This document shows, piece by piece, positions 23,701 through 34,514 of a DNA stretch of 64,000 nucleotides; position 1 is the first letter of the stretch, and every line of letters begins with the position of its first letter. The DNA is taken from positions 806,001-870,000 of the forward strand of contig JAGPNK010000015.1 of NCBI GenBank assembly GCA_020746835.1, written 5' to 3'. The DNA is from Stachybotrys elegans (Eukaryota > Ascomycota > Sordariomycetes > Hypocreales > Stachybotryaceae). The notes beneath the pieces were generated by a model that saw only the letters and a program-made list of their open reading frames with translations, was not told the DNA's origin and ran no database searches. The translations under genes were made by a program, and so were the position numbers.

Positions 23701-26313
23701 ATGCAGGCCACCCCCGAGTACTCGGTCGCCCCCGTGGGCCCCGAAGACCTGGCCGGGCGCAAAGTTGTACGTCCGTCCCGTCCGTCCCGTCCTGTCTCGC
23801 CTCCCTCCCGTTTCCCCTTGTGCTAACAAGACCAATGACATGCAGTGCGATCAGTGTCGTCTCCGCAAGGTACGCTGGACCATCCCCTTGGGCCAAATGC
23901 GACCCTGAACTGACTTCTGGTCCCAGATCCGATGTGACAAGGAGTGGCCGTGTTCCAATTGCCGTACCAGCAAGCGTACATGCACTTCCACTGGCGCTGG
24001 CCAGCGCCCCAAGGAATCTCGCCAAAGAGTCCTCATCTCCTCTCAATAGTAACTATCCCCCCACATCATCCATCTGTCTGCTCGTTCCCCGTTGACATGG
24101 ACTCTCTCTCCCCCTTTTTGTGAAATAGTGAGCGAAAAATAGATCGCATTGAAAACCGCCTCGCCAACATAGAGTCCCTCCTGCACAAGATGACCCTCTC
24201 TGGCTCATCATCCCAAACCCCAGACCACAGTTTCAACCACCTCCAGACACCACCTACCGCTCCTCAGTCCACATCCGTCGCCGATGCCGAGAGTAGCGAC
24301 GACGAGGATGCATTCGGGGGCGACTCTGGCATAACCGCCCACACAGCCTTTGCCACCGATTTCCTCCAACGTGCTGTCAAGAGGACATCCTTGAAAGAGG
24401 TAAACCCCAAGATGGAGACAGCCCTCGCCAACTTGAGCCAGCTCGTCGAGATGCGGAAATCTCGCTCCATCAGCCATGGCCCGCGTTTCCCTCTCCAGCA
24501 GCCTCTCCCCCCCGGTGGTCTCGGCAAGCTCCCCATGCCACCCATTGCCTCCGTTGTGTCCGTTCTCAGGGAGGCCGCCAGTCAGTCCGATCCAGCCATA
24601 CCCTCTTCGACCAACGCACAGGTCTGTTGTTGGCTGACACGAGACTCGATATAGATGGGCCGCCCAGCCTCTTTACCCTCCTGTGTAGTCTTGCTGGCAT
24701 CTTCGACTTTACCGGGCTGTGCCGTCAGGTATATTTTGCCACCGAGGACTTCTCCGATGCCACCTTTTTGCTCGTCAATGCTGGTCTTTACAACCTCTAT
24801 GTCGAGCTGCAAGCCCTGGCCACCGAACCCCCCCTTCGCGCCCAGTACCAGTCGTATGTGCACATGTGTCGTGTCAACATCGAGACGACCCTCGCGAACC
24901 TGCCCCTCTTCCTCTCCCCAAAGCTCGAGGTCATCCAAGCTCTTCTTCTTGGTGTAGGTCCATACTTTTCTTTTTCTTTTTCTTCTTTACCTCTCCCGTA
25001 GATGCAACACACTGTCCTTTGATGATAGCACTGTTCTAATCAGAAATGGGACAAAAGACTCTGTACGCCATCGACGTATCGAGGCCCTCTGTTGCTTGGC
25101 ACCTCAACTCAGCTGCGGCTGAGCTATGCCAGACAGCCCGTTTCCATCGCGTCACCGAGCAGGACGAGGTGGACCCCAAGGTGACCCAAATCCAGCGCGT
25201 CGTCTTTTGGCACATACACATGCTCGACAAGTGCCTGGGGCTTAGACTTGGCCGGGCCTCCGTCATTCAGGATTACGATATCGACATTCCTCGCACCTAT
25301 GACTTCCTTCTTTTGGATTCGCTCCACCATGTTCGGTTCCTCGACCTTTGGATCTATGTCTCAACCCTGCAGGGCAAAATCTATGAAGAGCTGTAAGTCA
25401 TGATCCGTTCCTTCAAGGAAGCAGGTATTGTGGATGCTGATGTCCTTGCAGGTATAGCCCAGCTGCTCTTGCACAACCACCTGAGGAGTTAGCCCGCAAA
25501 GCTCGAGCCATAGCAGCCAAATACGACGAGGTTGGAGGTGAGGTCGAGCAGGCCCGGGAAGAAGTCATATCACACCTCGCGGACTTGGGGTCAGCGGACC
25601 TGGTCCGGGTATTTCTGAAAGGCGATGAAGTTCAGTTTCAAGTCATCCTGACCATGGTGTACCGTGTGATACGAGCGCCCGAGGGCTCTGTCAGTCGCTT
25701 CTGCGACGAGTGCCTCCAGTCTGCCCGTAAAGCCATGGCTATCCATCTTGAAACGGTGGCCTTGCTCCGGGGAAGCGCCAACTACAAGGCTATTTACTTC
25801 CATTGGTATTTTCTGAGCCCTGCGTGACTACTGCTCCCTGTACAAGGTCCAGACCCGCTGACATGGCCCAGGAATCTTCTTCTCCTACCATATGCGCCCT
25901 TCTTTGTTCTCTTCTGCTACGTCATAGAGACGTTGTCCATAGAGGACCTGCAGATCCTGGACCTGTTCATCAATTCCCTCGAAGCGGGGCGAGAGGGGTC
26001 GGAAACGGTAGAAAACCTCTATCGTCTCTGCAAGGTCATGTACGATGCGGCGGCGCTGTATGTAGAAGCCAAGACTCAGCAGCAGGAGGACCAGACCATG
26101 ATACCCATTGGCGACGAGTTCGAGATGTACCTGAGCCAGCTTGGTTTCATGCCCTCGGAGGGGGACGCCATGCCTGGCAGCACGAATACCGCAAACGGGA
26201 TGGGTATGGGCATGACCTCGCCATTTGCAGGTGATCGTAATATGATGGGGCTGCTCGAGGAAGATCTGTCGCAAATGCAAGCGTGGATGCAGCAGGACAA
26301 TGATCCAATGTAA
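23701..26313 (+). CDS. Zn2Cys6 fungal transcription factor
   Basis: Eight exons: 23701-23766, 23846-23869, 23927-24048, 24129-24580, 24655-24953, 25058-25392, 25452-25805 and 25872-26313; the sum is 2094 nt, 697 residues, in frame. The DNA-binding domain is C-x2-C-x6-C-x5-C-x2-C-x6-C, starting CDQCRLRKIRCDKEWPC at about residue 23. It is split over exons 2 and 3, with exon 2 only 24 nt. A coiled-coil dimerisation segment follows (RKIDRIENRLANIESLLHKM). The fungal_trans middle homology region spans about residues 220-560 with SLFTLLCSLAGIFDF and SRPSVAWHLNSAAAELCQ. The tail is Met/Gly-rich. The acceptor of exon 6 is the least certain: AG at 25057 keeps frame and aligns with family LLLG-xxYAI, but an AG at 25043 paired with a donor at 24952 also keeps frame. 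It probably regulates the divergent exporter. Confidence 0.88.
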
Positions 26314-26393
26314 ATATCAATGCGATCCTTCAATGTGCATGAGTTTGTGTCATTCCGTGATGTGACACACAACGCCGATTGAGGACGAACAAA

Positions 26394-26957
26394 TCAGTCG
26401 GTGGGAATCCTGGGGTCGTACATCTCATAGCCTTCATCCTCAGTATCGCTCTCAACCAAGGAGCTCTTAACTGCCGCCACTGAGGGCTTGTCCTTGGCCT
26501 CAGTCTGTTCATTTCCAACACTCTCGTTCTTGGGCTGCGTGGTTGAGTTGCTGGCTGTCCCTTGGACGGGCGTAAAGGCGCTCTTGAAGCCGCTCTTCTT
26601 AAAGCCTCCTTTTTTAAACCCCACACCGCCGCCAGATGCTGATGATTCCTGACCGGGAAGCTTGATGCTGATGATGCCGTCTGCTTTGGCCTCGGCCTTG
26701 CGAGCTCTTGCGCCGGCATTGGGGTCGCGGACCATGGCCTTCATATCCTTGAGTCTTTGCTTGTGGCTGTGGTCATAGCTACTGAGATGGGCCTCATAGT
26801 CATTCATGCGCGAGTAGCCCTTGGAGCAGAGGCTGCAGTAGAAAGATTTTTGAGCCTCGCGGGCGGACGAGGTCTGCGCGGGTGGCAAGGTTTGGTGTCG
26901 CTGAGAGATTAGCCGAGACGTTAATGTGACAAGAACTCTTGGGCTTACTGGTGGCAT
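26394..26957 (-). CDS. GPATCH8/ZNF804-like C2H2 zinc-finger protein
   Basis: Complement of 26949-26957 and 26394-26900, with a 48-nt intron, gives 171 residues. The first coding exon is nine bases (MPP). The zinc finger is FYCSLCSKGYSRMNDYEAH with a second His in SSYDHSHKQRLKDMK (C-x2-C-x12-H-x5-H). This is the single U1-like finger seen in GPATCH8 and ZNF804 proteins, thought to bind RNA. A basic Gly/Lys segment (FKKGGFKKSGFK) follows and the tail is acidic, ending YDPRIPTD. No G-patch domain is present. The intron has no stop and is a multiple of three, so retention would add 16 residues. Its 3' end is 80 bp from the Zn2Cys6 gene; its start is divergent from MCP1. The cellular role is not known to me. 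Confidence 0.8.
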   Translation of the reverse strand: MPPVSPRVLVTLTSRLISQRHQTLPPAQTSSAREAQKSFYCSLCSKGYSRMNDYEAHLSSYDHSHKQRLKDMKAMVRDPNAGARARKAEAKADGIISIKLPGQESSASGGGVGFKKGGFKKSGFKSAFTPVQGTASNSTTQPKNESVGNEQTEAKDKPSVAAVKSSLVESDTEDEGYEMYDPRIPTD

Positions 26958-27408
26958 TTTATGGTTGTTTATGTTTTGAATGCGGCTGGATGTGAGTATT
27001 GAATGGAGTTGGAGGAGCTGGCGATAGTAATGGCGATGCTGGAGGTTGACGTTGGCTTGAAGGTGACGGGAAGTTGAAGTTGAAGTTGAAGTTGAAGTCG
27101 ATGACTGGTTTGGTGGAATAGTGGAGCAGCAAGCTCACCTTGCTGGTGCAAGTGCAGGTACTAATAAGGTGGTACGAATTAATATTAATCGCGTGGCGCC
27201 TATTGGATGTACTTATTGTATGGGCGGGCGTGCGCCGAGGTACCTCAACCTTATCGAGCCCCTGCCACATCCACTGGATGGACGTCACAACCGAGGGTCT
27301 CGTGGAGTTTAGGATCCTCAACCAAAAAGAGGACCTCAGCAATTTGGACGGATATCCTCTTTCTTCCCGCATCTTACACCAACCAGCGAGGATTGGGTGG
27401 TGCCAAGA
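26958..27408. promoter_or_regulatory. Zinc-finger gene / MCP1 divergent promoter region
   Basis: A 451-bp spacer between divergent starts. It contains a tandem AAGTTG hexamer array at about 27071-27098 in the leader of the zinc-finger gene. Confidence 0.55.
27071..27098 (+). repeat. AAGTTG hexamer tandem repeat
   Basis: AAGTTG is repeated about four and a half times. On the minus strand this is a CAACTT array in the zinc-finger gene leader. Confidence 0.85.
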
Positions 27409-28507
27409 ATGGAAAGCGACGAAGCGCTGGCTCGACGAGCCTCGCGCCACACGGTTATCTCTCTCCAACAACTCGATCCCTCCCCAATCGAATCGCCCTC
27501 CCCTGCTATCGGCAAAGGCAAGCAGCTGGGCGATGACCCGCCGAGCACCGAGGACTCGAACGATGGCAGCAGCATCAGAACAGGCGGATCGGCGGGAAGC
27601 CTGGGTCTCAGCGGGACAGGCCGTGGTGCAATATTCTACTGTACGCATCGTCCTACATACGCACTTGTCCGGGGCCCCTCGGGACGCAAGAGAACACATT
27701 TTGCTAACATGGACATTCTTGGCAGTGACGCGCATACAAAAGTACTCGACCTATGCCATCTCGATATTCACGTCGCTTCACATTGCCAACGTGTCGCTCA
27801 TCCCCGCCGTTACCCAGTCTGTGCCGGGCTCTGAGACATACCTCCTCATGACGCGCGAGATCTACCAGACGACGCTGACGGAGCCGCTTTTGGTGGCCCT
27901 GCCGGCCATCGCACACATCGGATCGGGCGTGGGATTGCGTCTGCTGAGGAGGTGGCAAAACATGAAACGCTACGGCGGCGGGATGCCAGGAATCTACGCC
28001 CTGCAAAAGTCACATAATCCGACGGCGACGTCCCTGTGGCCACCGATGAGCTACATCTCGATCTCGGGCTACGTCTTCACTGTGTTCTACACGGCGCACG
28101 CGTTTATGAACCGAGGCCTGCCTCTGGTGGTGGATGGGGACAGCTCCAACATCGGGCTGGCTTACGTGGCACACGGCTTTGCGAGGCACCCGGTGGTCTC
28201 ATGGGTGGCCTATGTCGGCCTGATTGCCGTGGGAAGCAGCCACATGATATGGGGAGCAGCCAAGTGGTTGGGACAGGCACCGTCCACGCGGGCCTGGGTG
28301 CAAGGACGGGACGAGAAGAGCAACGCAGTGCTGGACCGCAAGACAAAGAAGCAGCGCAGGCGGAAGTGGATGGGCGTGCAGGGCCTTGCACTGACAACAG
28401 CCGCACTGTGGGCGGTAGGTGGGCTTGGCGTCGTCGCCCGTGGGGGAGCGACTGAAGGCTGGATTGGAAAAGTATACGACGATTTGTTTGCCCGGGCTGG
28501 GCTATGA
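27409..28507 (+). CDS. MCP1: Mcp1-like mitochondrial membrane protein (DUF1691)
   Basis: Exons 27409-27640 and 27726-28507, with an 85-nt phase-1 intron, give 337 residues. Yeast Mcp1 is a mitochondrial outer-membrane protein that recruits Vps13 to mitochondria and, in excess, suppresses loss of ERMES-linked lipid transfer. The N-terminal 77 residues are Ser/Pro/Gly-rich and probably disordered. The rest holds about five hydrophobic segments: ISIFTSLHIANVSLIPAV, EPLLVALPAIAHIGSGVGL, YISISGYVFTVFYTAHAFM, SWVAYVGLIAVGSSHMIWG and GLALTTAALWAVGGLGVV. A basic loop (RKTKKQRRRK) precedes the last. Four helices carry a histidine each. The ATG at 27409 is chosen over an in-frame GTG upstream. Confidence 0.88.
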
Positions 28508-30126
28508 AGGGGCTGACGGGGCGACTTGGATGTGGGCAGGCAAGCAGCTGGCTGGACGAGGTGAAGGGACGGGACGCGAGGTAGAGGATGGAACGGACGA
28601 CAATGACAATGGCAACATCGGTCAAGGTGCAGTAGGGATAGACCCTGCACGCATCATGGTTTGCAAGGTGCCGAGCGGGTGGGGACTCGAGACTTGAGAC
28701 CTGAGACTTGAGACTCGAGGTCCATCCCTTGTGGCCACCGTGCTGCTCCGTTGGTGAACAGGTGTGAATGATTTGTCGTGGTGGATAGCGGCGATGGCGG
28801 TGTACGAGACTTTTGCGATGGATCGTATCTTGGGCTGGTTGGGCGCCTAGGTTTTGTTTTATTGTAAGACCATGAAGCGGCAATTTTAGAAGGAAAAGGA
28901 AATCATGCCAAGATTTGCCAGTTCGCCCCTGCACGGGAGCAGAGAAACACGGGAGAAGACGGCAGAGGGAGAAAGAAGAAGCGAAGCAAGGTGTAATGAG
29001 CACGTCACTTTACTGCGGCTGAGAACGAGCATGTGTTTGGTAGGGTGGCATTGTGTCGATCACACAGGAATATTGTTTACCTGATTCAGACAGACTACCA
29101 GGAACAAACCAACATGTACATAGACTTGAGAGAGAGAAAAAATAGTACACACAGGTACCTATCGAGAACAAGGACAGGGACAAGGCTAAGAAGGTCAAGA
29201 TAGGATGGACCTGGAGGAGTGAAGCGACTGGGCTGAGTTGGCGGTCCTTTGCTTCCTCCCCACTGTGACTGCAACTGCCGCTGATCACTTGAAAGTCGTC
29301 TCATTGCTGCAAGCTTCGTGTCATTCATTACCCGGCAATGAAAGTGGTCTGACGAACCGATCGAGACCCATGGTTCAGCCATCTGTGGTGCACGTGGGAA
29401 CATCACACTGATCGATTGCATTATCAGTTTTCTGCTGCTCCTGCGGCCGCCTCCAAAAGGTCCGAGTTGGTTTGGCTGGATGTGGACGCGTCGTCTGTCT
29501 TAGACAGAAGGTGCTTCTTTTTGAACGGGGGCCTGGCCTGTCCCGCCTGCATTAGGACATGCAACTGTTGTATCCATCCCACTACGGATCCTGGAAGGGT
29601 GAGAGAGCTGAGAAGCGGCTGGCGGCTTCAACCATCCATATCATTGCTGCCCTTGGCTGCTACCTTCCTTCCGTGACTACTAACCTACCTAGTTGTCCAG
29701 GCAAGTACTTATCGCTACTTTGGCCCTCAATCACCGACTCACCTCTGACCATTTTTCTTCCTCTTCTTGCTGCTCTTTTCCTCAATCCCATACCTCTCGT
29801 CTCCTCAAGCACCCCTTCTTACACCATTTACACCCACCGTCTCCTCATTCATCGGGTTTGTTGGCACACATCGTCGAAACCACCCGCCCCCCTCAACGTC
29901 GCACAAAGTACCCGTGTTTCCTGGGGCAAACAAGGACCAAGCTTCCTATCTAGCGGCGATCGCAAGCAACCCTGGCCAACTTTTACGGAGCACGGCCTAG
30001 TACGACAATTAATTACCTATATCTCCTCTATCAATCTGCTCCATTCTGCGGATATCCTCCCACCCGCTCCCGTTCCGCCTCCCAAGACAATCACGATAAC
30101 GACCGACCACTACGCCTCCTCAACAC
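28508..30126. other. MCP1-F-box gene intergenic region
   Basis: It holds the MCP1 3' region and the promoter and leader of the F-box gene. A short GAGACTT-type repeat lies at about 28685-28720. From about 29745 the + strand is pyrimidine-rich, as expected of the leader. No gene is supported. Confidence 0.55.
28685..28720 (+). repeat. GAGACTT-type imperfect tandem repeat
   Basis: Units CGAGACTT, GAGACCT, GAGACTT and GAGACTC follow one another in a 36-nt stretch downstream of MCP1. Confidence 0.7.
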
Positions 30127-32094
30127 ATGGCGTCCAAGCGGCTGCTGCCGTCCTACAGCAGCGACAGCGACAGTGACGGCCACTCACCGCGCACGGATAC
30201 TCGCGCCAAACGCCCCCGACAGCACATCACAGACGTCGGCCTTGGCCACGACAACGGCAATGACGGCGACAACAACAACAACGACGACGACGACGACCGG
30301 AACCACAGTCGTATCCAAGACCACCAGCACACCCAACCTACGGTAGTCACATCGCCATCATCATCACGCCCCACCTCGGTCTCAGATGCCACCTCGTCCG
30401 CCGCGCTCCCCATCCACAGCCACCTCGCTCGACTCTCGGACGAGCTGCTTGTGCGTATCTTGTCCTACATGGACGAGAAGACGCTGCTCCACATAGCCCC
30501 CGTATCGAAGCGCTTCAACCGCATCACCGCCGATTCCCAGCTATGGCGGCCTCATTACTACCGCCGCTTCATTCTCGCCCGCGCTCATCGCATTCCCGGC
30601 TTCAAGAACAGCTCGCGCTCCGCGCACTACGCTGCCAACAAATCACTGCGGGGAGAAGGTTCCAACCGTCGCACCACTGCTCCCGCTGCTCCCAAAGACG
30701 CCGCCTCTACCACCCTGATCGATGCTGTCGATTGGAAGAAGCAGTATCGGCTTCGACACAACTGGGCCCGCGGCACCTGTGAAGTCGAGGAGGTGGACGT
30801 GTCGGATTCGGACAAGGAGACGTCGTATGAAGGTCTCAAAACCCTAGTCAAGGTCGCGGATGGTCTGGCTGTGACTGTCGACTCCAATAGGGGCCTCCGT
30901 GCTTGGGACCTACGCACCCGCCAGATCATTGCCCAAGTTGATATAGGTGTCGACGAAGCATATTCGCAGCCGACTTGCCTGGCCGTGGACGGACAGCGCC
31001 TCTATCGCGACATTCTCGACATCGCTGTCGGATTTCTGGACGGCACGTTCGGTGTCTGGATGCTGGACATCCGCCGGAAGAAGCTGTCACGACTATATCG
31101 ACATCGGCATAGTTTCTTCGGCCACCTGGCCTCCATCGCATACCTGCATCCATATCTTATGACAGCCACCCATGTCGGCTACATAGCGCTCTACACCTTT
31201 GAACAACACGCATCGGCAGCACCTGGGGCAGGCTCGCAGAAGCAGGCTACGGATGATGCCACACAGACCCTCCTTGACTCTATCGCAGCAGCAGCCCAGG
31301 GCGCTTTAACGCCCGGTTCTACCATCAACAATGGAGATAGGCTGCCGGCGCCGACTACGCTCATCACCCTCAAATCACACAGCACGAAACCTCCAATGAC
31401 TTTGTCCATACGCCGGATGCCCAACTCGGTCATTGCTTCCGTAGCATACACATTTAATACCGTTGATGGATGGTCGATTGGTATACAGGACATCGACATC
31501 AACCCTTCGGACATGTCTAAGCCGGAAGTCGTGACATCGCGGGTCGCCTACTCTCTTCCTACGAAAAGCCGCAGCCCAGCTCCATCCTCTGAGATATCAC
31601 CATATCGCCCGACTTCATCGACCTCATCATCAGAGCCAACGCAACCCGACGGGCCTATACGACTATGCTACAGCCATCCGTATCTGCTCGCAACTATGCC
31701 AGACAACACTCTAATATTATACCTGTGCACTTTTAAGACCACCTCGCTCTCCATCTCGCCTGGCCTACGCCTCTGGGGCCATACTTCCGGTATATCAGAC
31801 GCAGAGATCACTCCCCGCGGCAAAGCTGTCAGCGTCAGCTCCAGGGGTGATGAGATCCGTGTCTGGGACCTTGAAGGCAGAGTCGGGGGCAGCAGCGTCG
31901 AGGTTCGGCCCCGACAGCAGAGGAGCAATGCTGGATGCTGCTGTCAGGGGGAGTGCACAAACGCAGGACGAGCCTACCAAAGGGCCGATATAGGGGATCG
32001 GCGTAACTGGGTCGGCTTCGACGACGAGATGGTCATTGTCCTCAAGGAGGCGCAAGATGGACGAGAGTCCCTTATGGTCTATGACTTTACCTGA
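30127..32094 (+). CDS. F-box protein with WD40-like beta-propeller region
   Basis: A single exon of 655 residues. F-box proteins bind Skp1 and select substrates for SCF ubiquitin ligases. The N-terminal 95 residues are disordered: a Ser/Asp start, then an Asn/Asp run. The F-box spans about residues 97-145 (LARLSDELLVRILSYMDEKT, then HIAPVSKRFNRI and LWRPHYYRRF). Repeats reminiscent of WD40 blades follow: GLRAWDLRTRQI near 257, GTFGVWMLDI near 310 and the final DEIRVWDLEG near 576. A Ser/Pro-rich insert lies near 485-520. The end is DGRESLMVYDF. Which substrate it binds is not visible. I see no intron and the frame is open throughout. Confidence 0.85.
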   Translation: MASKRLLPSYSSDSDSDGHSPRTDTRAKRPRQHITDVGLGHDNGNDGDNNNNDDDDDRNHSRIQDHQHTQPTVVTSPSSSRPTSVSDATSSAALPIHSHLARLSDELLVRILSYMDEKTLLHIAPVSKRFNRITADSQLWRPHYYRRFILARAHRIPGFKNSSRSAHYAANKSLRGEGSNRRTTAPAAPKDAASTTLIDAVDWKKQYRLRHNWARGTCEVEEVDVSDSDKETSYEGLKTLVKVADGLAVTVDSNRGLRAWDLRTRQIIAQVDIGVDEAYSQPTCLAVDGQRLYRDILDIAVGFLDGTFGVWMLDIRRKKLSRLYRHRHSFFGHLASIAYLHPYLMTATHVGYIALYTFEQHASAAPGAGSQKQATDDATQTLLDSIAAAAQGALTPGSTINNGDRLPAPTTLITLKSHSTKPPMTLSIRRMPNSVIASVAYTFNTVDGWSIGIQDIDINPSDMSKPEVVTSRVAYSLPTKSRSPAPSSEISPYRPTSSTSSSEPTQPDGPIRLCYSHPYLLATMPDNTLILYLCTFKTTSLSISPGLRLWGHTSGISDAEITPRGKAVSVSSRGDEIRVWDLEGRVGGSSVEVRPRQQRSNAGCCCQGECTNAGRAYQRADIGDRRNWVGFDDEMVIVLKEAQDGRESLMVYDFT

Positions 32095-33005
32095 TGATGG
32101 CGATGCATCCCGTCACGGCACAGTGTGACATGACCCAATCTTGGTCGTTGGCAAGCCAATACCGGGTTGTTAGCCCACAAACCCGATGTTGGCTGCTACA
32201 GCGGCATTGACACACATCCCTAGCAGTACGTTTTGACTCTGACCGCATTCCGGTACCTCGGCTGCACCATGCCGCTGTCTCGATCCTATTCACGGAGCTG
32301 ACTTTCTCTATCTAGGCGACGAGGGAATATATTGATGTAAGACAAGGCTGGTTTCTTACCACTTATGATGCATATACCGACAACCTGCAATGAAGCCTAT
32401 GGATATGAAATGTTGGTAATCTAATGATATACGGCCTTTGAGTACTGGAAGCGGCGATAGGTTCTCGATTTGAGATCTACGGCTTTTCACATTTCATGCT
32501 GGAATCAGTGAAGGCTTGCTTTTGCTTAGGACGGAACCAAAATTCTTGGATATTGAATTGCACAGAGATACCCACCTACTTCTGGCCGTCTTTCTGTGAT
32601 GGGCGGGATTTGCTCTGAGCTCGCCATATCATATATACACGTATTCCTTGTCGCGCTGTTGGAACTCAATGCCAAGGCTGGCGAGTCAGCCGTATGGTAT
32701 CATGATATTGGATCCAACACCGATATGTCTTGTTTGTCTCTCTTTGGTACTGCGCTTCCTCCGGCTCAAAAGCTGTATGTCTACTAGTTGACAGCCCTCC
32801 GCAGAACGTTGCTGACAACTCCAATCATAGAGGAGGCTGCCTCTGTTGCCAACACCCAACATGGAGCAACATATATTTTCGTCCATTGGTCCTGTGGGCG
32901 CCAGGGCACGCTACTGTTTCTCTTCCCTCATTTCACTCCGGGCACGCTCTATCGTATTTACGTCCAAGATTCCGACGTGCAGCGTGATGCGGAAAGAAGT
33001 ATAGT
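32095..33005. other. F-box gene / GNAT gene convergent spacer
   Basis: A 911-bp spacer between two gene 3' ends. It is AT-richer than coding sequence and has no frame with recognisable content. Confidence 0.55.
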
Positions 33006-33904
33006 TCAGTTTGTCGTGGCTACCAGACTCTTCTTCAAGAAAACCGCCGTCCTATGCCACTCTTTGCCGAACCTATCCGGCCCTGTGTATATACCGTCGG
33101 CAGAGTGGAAGACTTGGAAACCCCGTCGCTCATACCAGCCTTGGTTGGTCGTCTAAACGCAGTCAGCGCCGTCTCCGAGGTAACGAAGAAGGTTGGCTTG
33201 TGTACTCACGTGCGGCGGCTTCTCGTAGTGGGCGGCGATGTACTCGGGATCCTCCTGGTGCTTCTTGGCCAGGGTATCGAGGCCGAGTGCTTTGGCGTTG
33301 AGCGGGGGCTGCACGACGAGGGCCTCTGCGGTGTCCATGGCGGCTCGGCCGATGCCCAGGGACTGCAGCTCCCAGGCGACGTAGAGCGGGCCGATCCAGT
33401 AGGTGCCGTCCTCGGTGGGCTTGAGGCCGGCTTCTCGCCCGTTGGCGGACTCCTTGTCGAGGGCGATGTGGCCGATGGGGCGGAACTTGGCGTTTGTGGG
33501 CGAGCGCGGGACGAGGCGGACCGCCTTGCAGGTATCGTGGAGGTACTCCCTATACTGCAACCTGGAGTGTTGGCACATGACGGGGTCCCTCAAGAGATGC
33601 TGCGTTGGCTCACCGAGGGGTTCTTGTCAAAGTGCTCGGCGAGCTTCTCTTGAACATTTGGCTCGCTCTCATCTGCAATGACCTATAACGAACACCAAAA
33701 CCTCGCCATCAGCTGCCGCTCTCACGGGTCATGGAGAGGGAATCGACGTACAAGCCAGAACAGCGATCTCATGCCCTCGCGCTGCCATTGTGCCCAAGGG
33801 TCCCGGACCTTCTCAGCGGACCAGCCGCACTGCTCGCGCTGGGCAATGAGGCGCTCGATGTGCTCTGACGAGTCTGGGTCCCATGGAATCAGGTCGATCT
33901 TCAT
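33006..33904 (-). CDS. GNAT-family N-acetyltransferase
   Basis: Complement of 33752-33904, 33614-33682, 33210-33554 and 33006-33152 gives 237 residues from four exons; introns are 69, 59 and 57 nt and all junctions are phase 0. The family moves an acetyl group from acetyl-CoA to an amine. The central part shows IGHIALDKES then YWIGPLYVAWELQSLGIGRAAMDTAEALV; the second segment contains the acetyl-CoA pyrophosphate-binding motif A (Q/R-x2-G-x-G/A) as QSLGIGRAA. The last exon gives NQGWYERRGFQVF, the usual motif B where a Tyr acts as general acid. The substrate is unknown. Joins were chosen by frame and by recovering this motif-B exon, which lies outside the long central frame. Confidence 0.87.
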
Positions 33905-34178
33905 GCTTGCGGCTTGCTTGGGAGGGAGTGAGGAAGCCACCAAGGCGGTGTTGGCGTCGGGGGACAATGTGCTGGGTCTTGCGTATTTAGATGATGGGAT
34001 TTTGCGATGGCGTGAGTCACGGTGGGGAGTTGGCGTGGGTTCCCGGCTAGCAGGATGTCGGAGTTGCAGTTGGCGATGCACCAATTATAGAGGGCATTCC
34101 TCCTTGTTCTGTTGTTGTTCCACTTTCACATCCTTGCCGTCACTCATGTCTTTCGCCGGGCACCCGAGCTATTAGTAA
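33905..34178. promoter_or_regulatory. GNAT gene promoter region
   Basis: Sequence immediately upstream of the acetyltransferase start on the minus strand. No distinct elements were recognised. Confidence 0.4.
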
Positions 34179-34514
34179 CCAGCGATAGTCTACATCAGCG
34201 CAACTGATGCGGAATTGCTGTTGCAAAGCACCGGACCAGTTGTCGACGGATTCATTAATCCGGTTCTTCTCTTGCGTCAGGATATCTGTCTACCGCATCA
34301 AGGCCATTCCTCGCAGCAGCTGCCCGAGATTCGTGCGGATATACTCGCTCTCCAGTCCAATTCGACTACCCAAAAGGTCAATGATGAATTGGGTGGTTTA
34401 TTTGACGCCAATGCCGCCTTTGCTATGTCATACCTCCTGATCCCTGCTCTCTTGGTCATTTCTCCTACTTCTTACGGCATGTTCGGGCATGACATGGGAG
34501 TTGACGAGCACTAG
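34179..34514 (+). pseudogene. Possible coding relic, unidentified
   Basis: A frame open for 111 codons to a TAG at 34512-34514, with no ATG near its start. The inferred peptide (for example GPVVDGFINPVLLLRQD and VNDELGGLFDANAAF) reads more like protein than its surroundings. It has no family I recognise and no partner exon that I could join with confidence. It may be a fragment of a lost gene or chance. Confidence 0.2.

Noticed and set aside
24621..24653. A 33-nt GT-AG intron in the Zn2Cys6 gene
   Set aside because: Too short to splice. The 74-nt intron 24581-24654 uses a good branch site, keeps frame and matches the short REA-to-PP spacing of relatives.
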